From contig DATKVV010000053.1 of assembly GCA_035529895.1 (NCBI GenBank), positions 26,932 to 90,931 on the forward strand: a DNA stretch of 64,000 nucleotides. Reading direction: 5' to 3'. This document shows, piece by piece, positions 1 to 8,238 of this stretch. The stretch's first letter is position 1; every line of letters begins with the position of its first letter. The stretch comes from JAUWKC01 sp035529895 (GTDB lineage: Bacteria; Planctomycetota; Phycisphaerae; Sedimentisphaerales; Anaerobacaceae). The notes beneath the pieces were generated by a model, which saw only the letters and a program-made list of their open reading frames with translations, made no database searches and was not told the DNA's origin. The translations under genes were made by a program, and so were the position numbers.

Positions 1-92
1 CTTGCCATCACGGAAGGTGATACGCCCGCAACAGTACAGCGCACGGGTTGCACACAAGATTATGTCCTTATTGTCGTCCCCGGTTGTTCCGG
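1..92. other. window edge, possible start of a leftward gene
   Basis: On the minus strand one frame stays open from about base 100 to the window edge and reads KEAVAGTTGDDNKDIILCAT and onward. It has an in-frame TAA just upstream and no ATG or GTG before the edge, so it cannot be called as a gene. It would overlap the 3' end of the small membrane protein gene at 93-368. Confidence 0.2.
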
Positions 93-368
93 CTACCGCC
101 TCTTTCGCAGGATTAGCCTGATAGAAACATAAGGTAATAAGAAAAACAAGATGGCGGCCATTTTGAAAAACGCCAGCCCGTAATAAATCATAAGGTCAAA
201 ATGAAGCCTGCTCAACCCGAACCATCTTGAATGAATGCCGTAGGCCCAATCCGCTCCCACCAGGAAGAAAACAAACCATAACAGCAATAAACACACAGCC
301 AGCACAAAACATCGAAGAAAAATCCCTGCTGCCGCATCCAGCATGTCATTCTGCTCATCTTTAGTCAT
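93..368 (-). CDS. small membrane protein, DUF6868-like
   Basis: A 91-residue protein with two hydrophobic segments, about residues 16-38 and 66-86. They are joined by a conserved-looking stretch WFGLSRLHFDLMIYYGLAFF. The layout (helix, aromatic WxxLSxxxFD loop, helix, LPYxxIR end) matches what I remember of DUF6868, small inner-membrane proteins of unknown role. The tail LRKRR suggests a cytoplasmic C-terminus. ATG at residue 1 is used, with Met9 as an alternative. The gene lies 24 bp downstream of the NUDIX gene on the same strand, so the two may be co-transcribed. Family assignment is from memory of the motif; no function is known. Confidence 0.6.
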   Translation of the reverse strand: MTKDEQNDMLDAAAGIFLRCFVLAVCLLLLWFVFFLVGADWAYGIHSRWFGLSRLHFDLMIYYGLAFFKMAAILFFLLPYVSIRLILRKRR

Positions 369-415
369 ATCGAATATCCTTTACGATATACGCTATCCGC
401 TATCCGCCATCCGGT
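369..415. repeat. degenerate TATACGCTATCCGC-type repeat
   Basis: The gap between the membrane protein and the NUDIX gene is made of short near-repeats such as ATATACG, CTATCCG, CTATCCG and CCATCCG with a period of about 7-9 bases. Similar low-complexity DNA occurs at 1075-1165 and 11750-11790. It runs into the 3' end of the NUDIX reading frame. Confidence 0.6.
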
Positions 416-1052
416 GGCCGGTGTTTGCTGCGGTTTTGGCCATCTCGGCAAGTTGAGTGAGGCACAACTGTGACCAGGTCTCCATACTATCTCGGACTTC
501 CTGCAGCTCGGCGGGGCTCATGAAGCACATCTGGGTAATCATCTGCTCACGCCTGGCAACCTTCGGTGCGTCCAGAATCCAGTAATGGACGATTCCGAGG
601 TGCACGCTTCCGACCTCGTTGGATTCGTCATTGAGCAAAGCGACAACCCGGTCGGTGTGGGTTGTTTCTACCGACACTTCCTCCGCCACTTCGCGTTCAA
701 CAGCGGTACGGTACATCTGACGCAGGGCCGTATCGAACAAGGGTGCTTCATCATCGACGGGGTTTATGTGGCCTCCTATGCCGATGGACCTGTTGCCGAC
801 CAGTCTGGTCTCCCCGGCCCGTCTGCCCCTGATGTAACTGAGGTACTTCCCGCCATAAGTCATAATCACGTAGGGAATAAGCTGCTTATAATCAGGGTTG
901 GCTTCGGCCTTCGACCGGGGCATAAAGCGCGGCACGCCCGGAACAAAGAGCCTGCCGAGATAGCGCTCCACGTCAAATGCGAGCCCCTCGAACATCCCTG
1001 CCTGTTCAAGAACTTTTCGCTCGACGACCAGTACCTGTTCTTCCCGCCCCAT
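393..1052 (-). CDS. NUDIX hydrolase family protein
   Basis: The ATG at 1052 is chosen because AGGGA lies about nine bases upstream and the residues further upstream come from low-complexity repeat DNA. The protein is about 219 residues. A NUDIX box can be read from GGHINPVDDEAP through VEREVAEEVSVE, with the RExxEE core that binds metal, although the gap after the first Gly is longer than in typical NUDIX enzymes. Members hydrolyse nucleoside-diphosphate-linked compounds; the substrate here cannot be told. The N-terminal half carries FVPGVPRFMPRSKAEANPDY and a GGKYLSYIRG strand, as in the predicted phosphoesterase subgroup of NUDIX proteins. The last five residues, MADSG, and the TAG stop are encoded by the repeat at 380-412, so the original C-terminus may have been altered. 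Confidence 0.8.
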   Translation of the reverse strand: MGREEQVLVVERKVLEQAGMFEGLAFDVERYLGRLFVPGVPRFMPRSKAEANPDYKQLIPYVIMTYGGKYLSYIRGRRAGETRLVGNRSIGIGGHINPVDDEAPLFDTALRQMYRTAVEREVAEEVSVETTHTDRVVALLNDESNEVGSVHLGIVHYWILDAPKVARREQMITQMCFMSPAELQEVRDSMETWSQLCLTQLAEMAKTAANTGHRMADSG

Positions 1053-1074
1053 GCGCTCAGTCCCTGAGCATCTT

Positions 1075-1165
1075 TCGCATCGCGTATTTAGTATCTCGTA
1101 ATTTGTATCTTGTATCTCGCATTCGCTGTCTCGTTTCACAAAATACGCTTCACGCTACACGCTGC
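1075..1165. repeat. degenerate GTATCTCGT-type repeat
   Basis: Between glyA and the NUDIX gene there is a run of near-repeats (GTATTTAGTATCTCGT, TTGTATCTTGTATCTCGC, CGCTTCACGCTACACGC) with a period near 9-10 bases. It is non-coding in feel, carries no obvious stem-loop and supplies the last codons of glyA (SSV and the TAG stop). Confidence 0.6.
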
Positions 1166-2429
1166 TTCTATTTCTGCCCGGTATAATAAAGTGGTCCGGC
1201 ACGGGAAATTGCGAGCACAGCAGCAGCGCCTCCCTTCCCACATCTTCGATTACCGACTCGTTGTTGATGTTCTCAACCACCCGGCTTATAAAAGCGGCGA
1301 TTTGCCGGGCCTGTTCTTCTTTCATTCCTCTTGTGGTTATGGCCGGAGTTCCTATGCGCAGCCCGCTCGGGTTGGCCGGCGGAGCGGGGTCGTTGGGTAT
1401 GGTATTGTAATTGGTGACAATTCTCGCCCGGTCAAGCGCCTTGGCCAGTTTTTTACCGGGCACATTTTTATTTCGCAGGTCGATTAGCATCAGGTGATTG
1501 TCGGTCCCCCCCGACACGAGGTCGAAACCGTATTCGAGAAGCTTTTCGGCGAGGGCTTTGGCGTTCTTGACTATCTGCTTGGCGTAGGCGACGAACTCCG
1601 GCGTATCCGCCTCGGCCAGCGCCACGGCGATTGCCGTTATCGTCTGCATATGGGGCCCGCCCTGCAAGCCCGGAAAAACGGACCTGTCCACGTTATCTGC
1701 GTATTCTTTCTTGCACAGCAGCATGCCGCCGCGCGGTCCGCGGAGCGTCTTGTGCGTGGTCGTCGAGACAATATCGGCGTATGGTACGGGGCTTTTATGT
1801 ATGCCCGCTACGACAAGGCCGGCTATGTGGGCTATATCGCTGACATGGTATGCGCCGACATCTTTGGCTATTTGACCGAATAACTCGAAGTCGATTTCTC
1901 TCGGATAGGCGGTAGCGCCGGAGATAATGAGCTTTGGCCGGTGCTTTTTTGCAAACTCCGCCAGCTTGTCATAGTCAAACCGACCGGTCTCGGGGCTGAC
2001 ACCGTACTGAATGGAATTGAATATCTTCCCGGATGCCGTCGCCGGCCACCCGTGAGTCAGGTGCCCGCCGTGCTTGAGCGAAAGTCCCATAATTGTATCA
2101 CCCGGCTTGACGAGGGCCAGATATGCCGCCCAGTTGGCGATGGAGCCGGAATAGGGCTGGACGTTCGCGTGGTCGGCTTTAAACAACTTCTTTGCGCGGT
2201 CCTGAGCTATTTTTTCGACCAGGTCCGTAACCTGCTGCCCTTCGTAGTATCGTTTGCCGGGATAGCCTTCGGCATACTTGTTGGTAAGGCAGCTTCCGGT
2301 GGCCAACATGACGGCTGCAGAGACGTAGTTTTCCGAAGGAATCAGGCGAATGGCGCCGCTCTGGCGTGCTTGTTCCTGCCTGATGAGTTCGTAAATCTGC
2401 GGGTCGTACTGCTCAAGGGCCGTTATCAT
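1155..2429 (-). CDS. glyA: serine hydroxymethyltransferase
   Basis: Interconverts serine and glycine with transfer of a one-carbon unit to tetrahydrofolate; a cytosolic PLP enzyme. The ATG at 2429 follows GGAGGA at a normal distance and gives about 424 residues, usual for the family. Family landmarks are IPSENYVS near the N-terminus, NKYAEGYPGKRYYEG, the PLP-lysine motif TTTHKTLRGPRGG (Lys227), and VFPGLQGGP. The gene is leftward, divergent from the TPR gene across a 250-bp gap, with the NUDIX gene downstream. The C-terminal three residues and the stop lie in repeat DNA. Identification is secure. Confidence 0.97.
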   Translation of the reverse strand: MITALEQYDPQIYELIRQEQARQSGAIRLIPSENYVSAAVMLATGSCLTNKYAEGYPGKRYYEGQQVTDLVEKIAQDRAKKLFKADHANVQPYSGSIANWAAYLALVKPGDTIMGLSLKHGGHLTHGWPATASGKIFNSIQYGVSPETGRFDYDKLAEFAKKHRPKLIISGATAYPREIDFELFGQIAKDVGAYHVSDIAHIAGLVVAGIHKSPVPYADIVSTTTHKTLRGPRGGMLLCKKEYADNVDRSVFPGLQGGPHMQTITAIAVALAEADTPEFVAYAKQIVKNAKALAEKLLEYGFDLVSGGTDNHLMLIDLRNKNVPGKKLAKALDRARIVTNYNTIPNDPAPPANPSGLRIGTPAITTRGMKEEQARQIAAFISRVVENINNESVIEDVGREALLLCSQFPVPDHFIIPGRNRSSV

Positions 2430-2604
2430 GCGAGTTCCTCCATATCCATATTGCACAAGGCGTAAGTTTTCTAATAACCTGAGTTATCCATGCTCTTGTG
2501 TGTTACATTGTTTTTCCGTCCGAGCCGTTTTTACGATTCCTAAATACGTTAGCGTCAGGCGCTCCTTATAGCACGGCCTAAGTCTTTATACAAGTATTTA
2601 TTTG

Positions 2605-2633
2605 TTGACAAATTCCGGCCGAAGATTTAGGAT
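2605..2633 (+). promoter_or_regulatory. sigma-70-like promoter for the TPR gene
   Basis: TTGACA at 2605-2610, a 17-bp spacer and TAGGAT at 2628-2633. The start codon at 2679 is about 40 bases beyond the expected transcription start. Confidence 0.65.
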
Positions 2634-2678
2634 GGATATTGTAAATGGCGTGTCAATAAGGGAATTCGGTTAAAGGTT

Positions 2679-4790
2679 ATGCCGGAAAAAAATAATAGCG
2701 ACGCAGAGGCCAAGGCCAGGTTTTTCTTTGACAACGCGCGAAAAGCAGCCGAACACAACGATTTCGACGCAGCTATCGATATGTACCTCGACGGGCTGCG
2801 TTGTGCTCCGGATGCGATCCAGGAGGGGCATATAAAGCTCCGTGAATTGTCTGTTAAGCGGCAGGCAGCGGGCGGTGAGAAGGCCTCGTCAGAGGAGGTT
2901 GCAGAACGGCAGAAAAGCGAAACTGCTCTGGAGCGGATGCTTAACGCCGAATACCTTCTTGCGAAAGACCCGAGTTATCTGCCGTATGCCGAGGCAATAT
3001 TGAAAGCAGCGGCAGCAGGCGGTTATAAGGATACGGCCAAGTGGATTGCAGATTTGATTTTTCTGGCGAATAAAAAGGCACGAAAGCCCTCCTTGCAGAT
3101 ATATCTTTTGCTGAAAGATTCCTATGAGGCAATCGGTCGATTGGGCAGGGCGCTTTCGGCGTGTGAATATGCCGCCAAGCTTAGACCCGGGGATGAAACA
3201 CTTGCGGCGGAGGTGAAGAGGCTCTCAGAAAAACGGGCTGCCGCCAAAGGCAAATACCTGCAGCAGGATGTTTTGAAGGAATCTGTTGGCAGCGCCGAGG
3301 AAGAGGAAGAGCTTGAAGGTGTGCGCAGTGTCGTCGGAGGCGAGGATTCGTACTTCGGGGCGGATGAGAACGGCAAGAAAGATGATTGGCTGGGAGATAT
3401 GCCCGGGGAAATTGACCCCGCGGTGGCGAGGGCTTCCAGTTTTTTCAGTAAGGCCAAGCAGGTAGCTGCGGTAAATGATTACGATTACGCTATTGAGCTA
3501 TACCTCAAGGGCCTCAGCAGCACGCCGGAAGCGGTTGAGGAGGGCCATATACCGCTGTGTGAACTGGCCTTGCAGCGCCAAAGAAAAGGGGGCAAGAAGC
3601 CCTCGATGATGGAACGAGTGAAACGGCTGCGGGGCAAGACGCCCCTGGAGCAGATGCTTAACGCCGAGCACCTTTTTGCCAAGGACCCCAACAGTTTGTC
3701 GCATGCCGGGGTGATGCTGAAAGCTGCGGTCTCAGGCGGTTTTACGAAAACAGCGAACTGGATTGCGAACTATTTGTTTCAGATGAACAACGCTGCCAAG
3801 AAACCGTCTTTTAAAGTATATGTGCTGCTAAAGAATTCCTACACAGCGCTTGGTCAGTTTGACAAGGCCCTCGCGGCGTGCCAGTGTGCGGCCAGAATCA
3901 GGCCCGCAGATGCGGCAATAACGGACGAGCTTAAGAACCTCACGGCCGAACTGACTGTTTCCAGAGGCAAGTACGACCGGGAGGGTGATTTCAGGCAGTC
4001 GATTAAGGACCGGCAGATGCAGGAGAGGCTTCGTGCACAGGACAGTCTTGTCAAAACCAAGGATTTTCGCCTGTCCGTGGTGGAAGAGGCTCGCAAAGCG
4101 CTGGCGGAGGACCCGAATCTGCCCAAGAACGTATTCAATCTGGCTCAGGCATTGTTTGATTTGGAGCAAGAAGAGTCCGAGAATGAGGCAATAGCGCTGC
4201 TGGAAAGCACGTACAAGAGCAAGGGCGACTTCAGCTTCAAACAGCGGGCAGGTCAGATGAGAATAAGTCAGCTCAAACGCAAAATCAGAGAGGCCAAAGG
4301 CGGCCTTGAAGCTGAGCCGGATGAAGTTGGGGGCGATGCTGCGGTTGCGGAGCTGATGGCGCAGTTCAACCGTACGGAGATGGAACATTACTGTCTATGC
4401 GTGGAGAACTATCCGACCGACCTGAAGGCCAAATACGAGTACGCTGTTCGCCTGCTGCGGAATAAGCGGTATGACGAGGCGATACCTTTGTTCCAGGAGG
4501 CGCACAGAGACCCCCGGCATAAGATTGCCGCGATGGGAAAAACGGGGTTGTGCTTCCTTATGAAGGGCTGGTTCGCGGATGCGGTCGATGTGTTTACACA
4601 GGCCATAGACGCATACGAGATAAAAGATGATGGTACTGCAAAGGAATTGCGGTATAATCTGGGCCGTGCTTATGAGGAGCAGGGCGAAACCGAAAAGGCA
4701 CTGGAAATCTATCGGAAGATCGCTCAACTCGATTTTGGTTTCAAAGACGTTCGTCAGCGAGTGGATAAGTTAAGAAGCAAAGGGACGTAA
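2679..4790 (+). CDS. tetratricopeptide repeat protein with internal duplication
   Basis: A 703-residue protein rich in TPR helices and without a signal peptide, so probably cytosolic. Residues about 10-205 and 245-440 are copies of one another: both contain a FF...A...NDxDxAIxxYLxGL TPR, an LNAExLxAKDP motif, a WIAxxxF helix, and a YxLLKxSYxAxGxxxxALxAC TPR ending in an xRPxD turn. A third part (about 480-700) has ordinary TPRs such as YAVRLLRNKRYDEAIPLFQE and LGRAYEEQGETEKALEIYRK. TPR arrays bind partner proteins; no partner is evident. It precedes rpsT by 73 bp. This duplicated type is common in Planctomycetota as far as I recall, with no assigned function. Confidence 0.85.
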   Translation: MPEKNNSDAEAKARFFFDNARKAAEHNDFDAAIDMYLDGLRCAPDAIQEGHIKLRELSVKRQAAGGEKASSEEVAERQKSETALERMLNAEYLLAKDPSYLPYAEAILKAAAAGGYKDTAKWIADLIFLANKKARKPSLQIYLLLKDSYEAIGRLGRALSACEYAAKLRPGDETLAAEVKRLSEKRAAAKGKYLQQDVLKESVGSAEEEEELEGVRSVVGGEDSYFGADENGKKDDWLGDMPGEIDPAVARASSFFSKAKQVAAVNDYDYAIELYLKGLSSTPEAVEEGHIPLCELALQRQRKGGKKPSMMERVKRLRGKTPLEQMLNAEHLFAKDPNSLSHAGVMLKAAVSGGFTKTANWIANYLFQMNNAAKKPSFKVYVLLKNSYTALGQFDKALAACQCAARIRPADAAITDELKNLTAELTVSRGKYDREGDFRQSIKDRQMQERLRAQDSLVKTKDFRLSVVEEARKALAEDPNLPKNVFNLAQALFDLEQEESENEAIALLESTYKSKGDFSFKQRAGQMRISQLKRKIREAKGGLEAEPDEVGGDAAVAELMAQFNRTEMEHYCLCVENYPTDLKAKYEYAVRLLRNKRYDEAIPLFQEAHRDPRHKIAAMGKTGLCFLMKGWFADAVDVFTQAIDAYEIKDDGTAKELRYNLGRAYEEQGETEKALEIYRKIAQLDFGFKDVRQRVDKLRSKGT

Positions 4791-4863
4791 TCGGTCTTTC
4801 AGTGAGGTGTTTATAAATATTGTAAAACGAATAAAAGGATAATGGTTTTTTCAGGAGATAGAA

Positions 4864-5139
4864 GTGGCCCATTCGTTATCAGCCAAGAAGAGAATTCGAC
4901 AAAACGCAAAAAAGAGAATCACTAATCGCGCGCGCAAGAGCCAGGTAAAGACACTAATCAAGCATTTTGAAGCGGCATTGAGCAAAGGCGATGTGGAATC
5001 GGCCGGCGCGCAGTACCGGCTCGTAGCCACGAAGCTGGACAAAACGGCTGCGACCAGCGCGATGCACAAGAAGACCGCCGCGCGCAAAAAATCACGCCTG
5101 GCAAAGCGTCTTTGGGGTCTGAGGGCGAAAAAGGTTTAA
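4864..5139 (+). CDS. rpsT: 30S ribosomal protein S20
   Basis: Binds 16S rRNA in the small ribosomal subunit. It is a 91-residue basic protein starting at GTG 4864 with AGGAG about seven bases upstream. The N-terminus AHSLSAKKRIRQNAKKR and the motif TAAxxxMHKKTAARKKSRLAKRL are the S20 signature. The GTG start is worth noting because S20 is autoregulated through weak initiation in enterobacteria; that regulation is not shown here. An intrinsic terminator follows at 5233-5271. Confidence 0.96.
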   Translation: MAHSLSAKKRIRQNAKKRITNRARKSQVKTLIKHFEAALSKGDVESAGAQYRLVATKLDKTAATSAMHKKTAARKKSRLAKRLWGLRAKKV

Positions 5140-5232
5140 TCGCGGCCGATTTCAGATGGCGGCAAAGCTGCACGTATCGTTGTTTTATTCTGTCGGTGTT
5201 TGAACAGAGGGATTAATTTAGTTGAACAGTAC

Positions 5233-5271
5233 AGCGCCCGGCGAAGGTGAAATTGCCCGGGTGCTTTTTTT
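5233..5271 (+). terminator. intrinsic terminator after rpsT
   Basis: AGCGCCCGG (5233-5241) pairs with CCGGGTGCT (5257-5265) with one G-U pair, followed by seven T. It lies 24 bp before the rnr start, so it separates rpsT from rnr or acts as an attenuator for rnr. Confidence 0.8.
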
Positions 5272-5294
5272 ATTCGTTTTTGGAGGGAGGCCGA

Positions 5295-7499
5295 ATGGCA
5301 GAAGTTTTCAAGCAAAAAATAATAAGACATTTGAAACACACCGATTACGCACCGCTGAAACTTGCGCAGTTAGCCAGGTCGATGGGGGTCAGTCGGGAAG
5401 ATTACGCGCAGTTCAAACTGGCTTTTGAACAGTTGCGTCTGGCCGGTCACGTGGTCATAGGTACGGGAAATCTGGTGAGCCTGCCGGCTTTGTCGGGGCG
5501 AATCATAGGTACATTCCGGGCAAACCCGAGAGGTTTCGGGTTTGTAACGCCGCTGGAGCCGAACTCGCACGGCGACTTGTTTATACCGCCGGATGAAACA
5601 CGTGAAGCTATGAGCGGGGACATTGTCGCCGCCAAAGTAGTAAAGAAAGGCATGCGCGGCGACCAGATGCGTTACAGCGGCAAAGTGGTGGAAATCCTTC
5701 AACGGGGGCAAAACAGGTTTGTGGGAACCTTGTTGAAGGGACCGGAAGGATGGGTAGTTCAGCCGGACGGAAACCGATTCCCCGAGCCAATCGGTGTGGA
5801 CGATGTCACTGCAAAGGACGCCGCAGCGAAGGACAAGGTGGTTGTCGAGATACTCTCCTATCCGACGCAGAGATATGCCGCGCGTGGCGTAATTATCGAG
5901 GTTCTGGGCAGGTCGGGTCAATATGAAGCGGAAATAAGCTCGATAATCCGGCAGTATCATTTGCCGGAGGCGTTCGGGGCCGATTGTCTGGAGCAGGCAC
6001 ACGACGCCGCAGCCGGATTTGACCCGGAACGTCCGGGTAATCGTGAGGACATAACAGAAAAGGTGATTGTCACGATTGACCCGCCGGACGCGAAGGATTT
6101 TGACGACGCGATAAGCCTGGACAGAGATGGCGACGGCAATTGGGTTCTGGGTGTTCATATTGCGGATGTCAGCAATTTTGTGCCGGTGGATTCTCCGTTG
6201 AATGCCGAAGCCAAAAACCGCGGCAACAGCGCTTATCTGCCGGGCAAGACGATTCCGATGCTGCCGGAGACTTTAAGCAACGGCGTATGCAGCCTCCAGC
6301 CGGGCCAGAAACGCTATGTCAAAAGCGCGTATTTGACTTACGACAAGGATGGTAACGTTCTGTCCCGGCGGTTTGCAAACTCCGTTATGTGTTCGACGCA
6401 GCGTCTGACGTACGAGCAGGCGGACAAAGCTTTGAGAGGGCACACCAGGGGAATCAAGCCTGAAGCACTCGTGCTGCTGAAAAATATGGAGGCGCTGAGC
6501 CGAATTATTGAAAGCCGGCGGACGAGAAACGGAATGATACATCTGGATTTGCCGGAGACGGAGTTGATAATGGATAAATCGGGCCGGGTGGTGGATGCAT
6601 GTCCTGCCGACAACAGCTATCCGCACACGATAATCGAGATGTTTATGGTTGAAGCGAATGAGGCGGCGGCGTCACTTCTGAACAGGCTGAACGTGCCGTT
6701 CATGCGGCGGATTCATCCTGACCCGGATAGTCTGACTATGAGAAATCTTTCACAGCTTGTCAGGGGTTTCGGGTACAGTATGCCGCGGACGCCGGACCGC
6801 GCCGCCATACAGGATTTGTTGGCTGCCGTTAAAGGCGCCGACTGTTCGCTCGCGGTGAATCTGGCTGTCTTGCGGAGCTTCGAAAAAGCCGAATATGCGC
6901 CGCTGCATGTCGGTCATTATGCGCTGGCTTCAACACACTATTGTCATTTTACCAGCCCGATACGGCGGTATGCGGATTTGCTTGTTCATCGCGTCTTGGA
7001 ATGCTATTTGCGAAATGAGTCGTGTCTCAAGGATCAAGAGCAGAATCTGGCGGAAATCGGCAAACACATCAGCTTCACGGAGCAGCGGGCCGAGGACGCG
7101 GAAAAAGAGCTTCAAACTGTTTTGATACTGCAGATGCTCAGCGGTCACGTCGGAGACGAATTCGATGGTGTGGTTACGGGGCTTACCGGTTTCGGCATAT
7201 TTGTACAGTCGCGAAAGTATGGTATAGAAGGTCTAATCCGGACTGGTGATTTGGGGCCGGACCAATGGAGGTTCAATCCGAAAACCCAAAGTATTGTCGG
7301 GCTTGGCTCCGGAAGGAGCATCCGTCTGGGCCAGGGGATGAAGGTGCGCATAGTTTCCGTGAACGTCCCGGCCCGTCAGTTAAACCTGGTCCCCGTCCAG
7401 CAGTTGACAAGAAGCAAGACCGAGCGGATACGCAGTAACAAGGGGCCGAAGAAGTCCGGAAAAAACCACACGCGAAAGCGGTCGAGAAGCAGAAGGTAA
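5295..7499 (+). CDS. rnr: ribonuclease R (RNase II/RNB family)
   Basis: A 3'-5' exoribonuclease that degrades structured RNA. The ATG at 5295 follows GGAGGGAGG and gives about 734 residues. Order of domains: N-terminal winged helix (about 1-60), cold-shock domains (GTFRANPRGFGFVTP), the RNB catalytic domain starting near VTIDPPDAKDFDDAISL with the metal-binding aspartates, HYCHFTSPIRRYADLLVHR, a C-terminal S1 domain (GVVTGLTGFGIFVQSRKYGIEG), and a very basic tail (KKSGKNHTRKRSRSRR). The S1 domain and tail point to RNase R rather than RNase II. It sits between rpsT and efp. Confidence 0.95.
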   Translation: MAEVFKQKIIRHLKHTDYAPLKLAQLARSMGVSREDYAQFKLAFEQLRLAGHVVIGTGNLVSLPALSGRIIGTFRANPRGFGFVTPLEPNSHGDLFIPPDETREAMSGDIVAAKVVKKGMRGDQMRYSGKVVEILQRGQNRFVGTLLKGPEGWVVQPDGNRFPEPIGVDDVTAKDAAAKDKVVVEILSYPTQRYAARGVIIEVLGRSGQYEAEISSIIRQYHLPEAFGADCLEQAHDAAAGFDPERPGNREDITEKVIVTIDPPDAKDFDDAISLDRDGDGNWVLGVHIADVSNFVPVDSPLNAEAKNRGNSAYLPGKTIPMLPETLSNGVCSLQPGQKRYVKSAYLTYDKDGNVLSRRFANSVMCSTQRLTYEQADKALRGHTRGIKPEALVLLKNMEALSRIIESRRTRNGMIHLDLPETELIMDKSGRVVDACPADNSYPHTIIEMFMVEANEAAASLLNRLNVPFMRRIHPDPDSLTMRNLSQLVRGFGYSMPRTPDRAAIQDLLAAVKGADCSLAVNLAVLRSFEKAEYAPLHVGHYALASTHYCHFTSPIRRYADLLVHRVLECYLRNESCLKDQEQNLAEIGKHISFTEQRAEDAEKELQTVLILQMLSGHVGDEFDGVVTGLTGFGIFVQSRKYGIEGLIRTGDLGPDQWRFNPKTQSIVGLGSGRSIRLGQGMKVRIVSVNVPARQLNLVPVQQLTRSKTERIRSNKGPKKSGKNHTRKRSRSRR

Positions 7500-7539
7500 T
7501 CGCAACCGCGGTCGAGATTTCAGCAGGGGAGGTGCTTTC

Positions 7540-7568
7540 TTGACATTTTGCGGCAATTTAGCAATACT
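7540..7568 (+). promoter_or_regulatory. sigma-70-like promoter for efp-secA
   Basis: TTGACA at 7540-7545, 17-bp spacer, AATACT at 7563-7568. It lies about 100 bp upstream of the efp start at 7671. Confidence 0.6.
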
Positions 7569-7670
7569 TGCATCGTGGTTAGTAGGTCGCGAATGATAAT
7601 GAAACTTATAAAGAGTTTGGACAAGAACGCAAAGCCCTAATCACGAAACAGGAATCTTTTGGAGCAAGAA

Positions 7671-8234
7671 ATGAAGGCATCTGAAATGCAAAAAGGCCAG
7701 ACTGTCAGGATTGACGGCAGGCTTTATGCGATTATCGATTTCGAGCACGTCAGGCTCGGCGGCAGAGGCGGAGCGGTTTATCAGACAAAGCTCAAAAGCA
7801 TAACGGATGGTTCGATTCACAATGTTCGGCTGCGTTCGGAGGAAACGATTGAAGAGGCGCCTTTGGAGAAGCGGGCGTATGAATATCTTTATTCCACGGG
7901 CAGTGAGCATATTTTGATGGATACGCAGACTTACGACCAAATCAGCCTTGATTCGGATGCGTTCGGTGAAGGGCAGAAATATCTGAAGCTGAATACACAA
8001 CTGCTGGTTTGTATGTATGAAGGCAGGCCGGTTGTAATTACGCTGCCCAACACGGTGGACCTGGAGGTCACCGAGACGCCTCCTGAAATCAGGGGGGCGA
8101 CGGCGACGAACCAGAACAAGCCGGCAACGCTCGAAACCGGCGTTGTGGTTCAGGTGCCGTCCTTTATCAGAGTTGGTGACATGATTCGGGTTGATACACG
8201 TACGGGGCTGTACGTGACCCGGGTGAAAGAATAA
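7671..8234 (+). CDS. efp: elongation factor P
   Basis: Rescues ribosomes stalled at polyproline stretches. The ATG at 7671 is preceded by GGAG six bases upstream and gives 187 residues, the usual size. The three-domain EF-P fold is recognisable from VRIDGRLYAIIDFEHV, the loop LGGRGGAVYQTKL and the C-terminal TGVVVQVPSFIRVGDMIRVDTRTGLYVTRV. The residue at the loop tip is Arg32, not the lysine of most EF-Ps, and the PG before it is LG/GG. Arg at this place is rhamnosylated by EarP in some proteobacteria; whether that applies here is unknown. secA starts 4 bp after the stop, so the two are probably co-transcribed. Confidence 0.95.
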   Translation: MKASEMQKGQTVRIDGRLYAIIDFEHVRLGGRGGAVYQTKLKSITDGSIHNVRLRSEETIEEAPLEKRAYEYLYSTGSEHILMDTQTYDQISLDSDAFGEGQKYLKLNTQLLVCMYEGRPVVITLPNTVDLEVTETPPEIRGATATNQNKPATLETGVVVQVPSFIRVGDMIRVDTRTGLYVTRVKE

Positions 8235-8238
8235 CGCA

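Noticed and set aside
585..1067. Long open frame on the + strand over the NUDIX gene
   Set aside because: It is the antisense shadow of the NUDIX coding region, with no ribosome site and no family resemblance.
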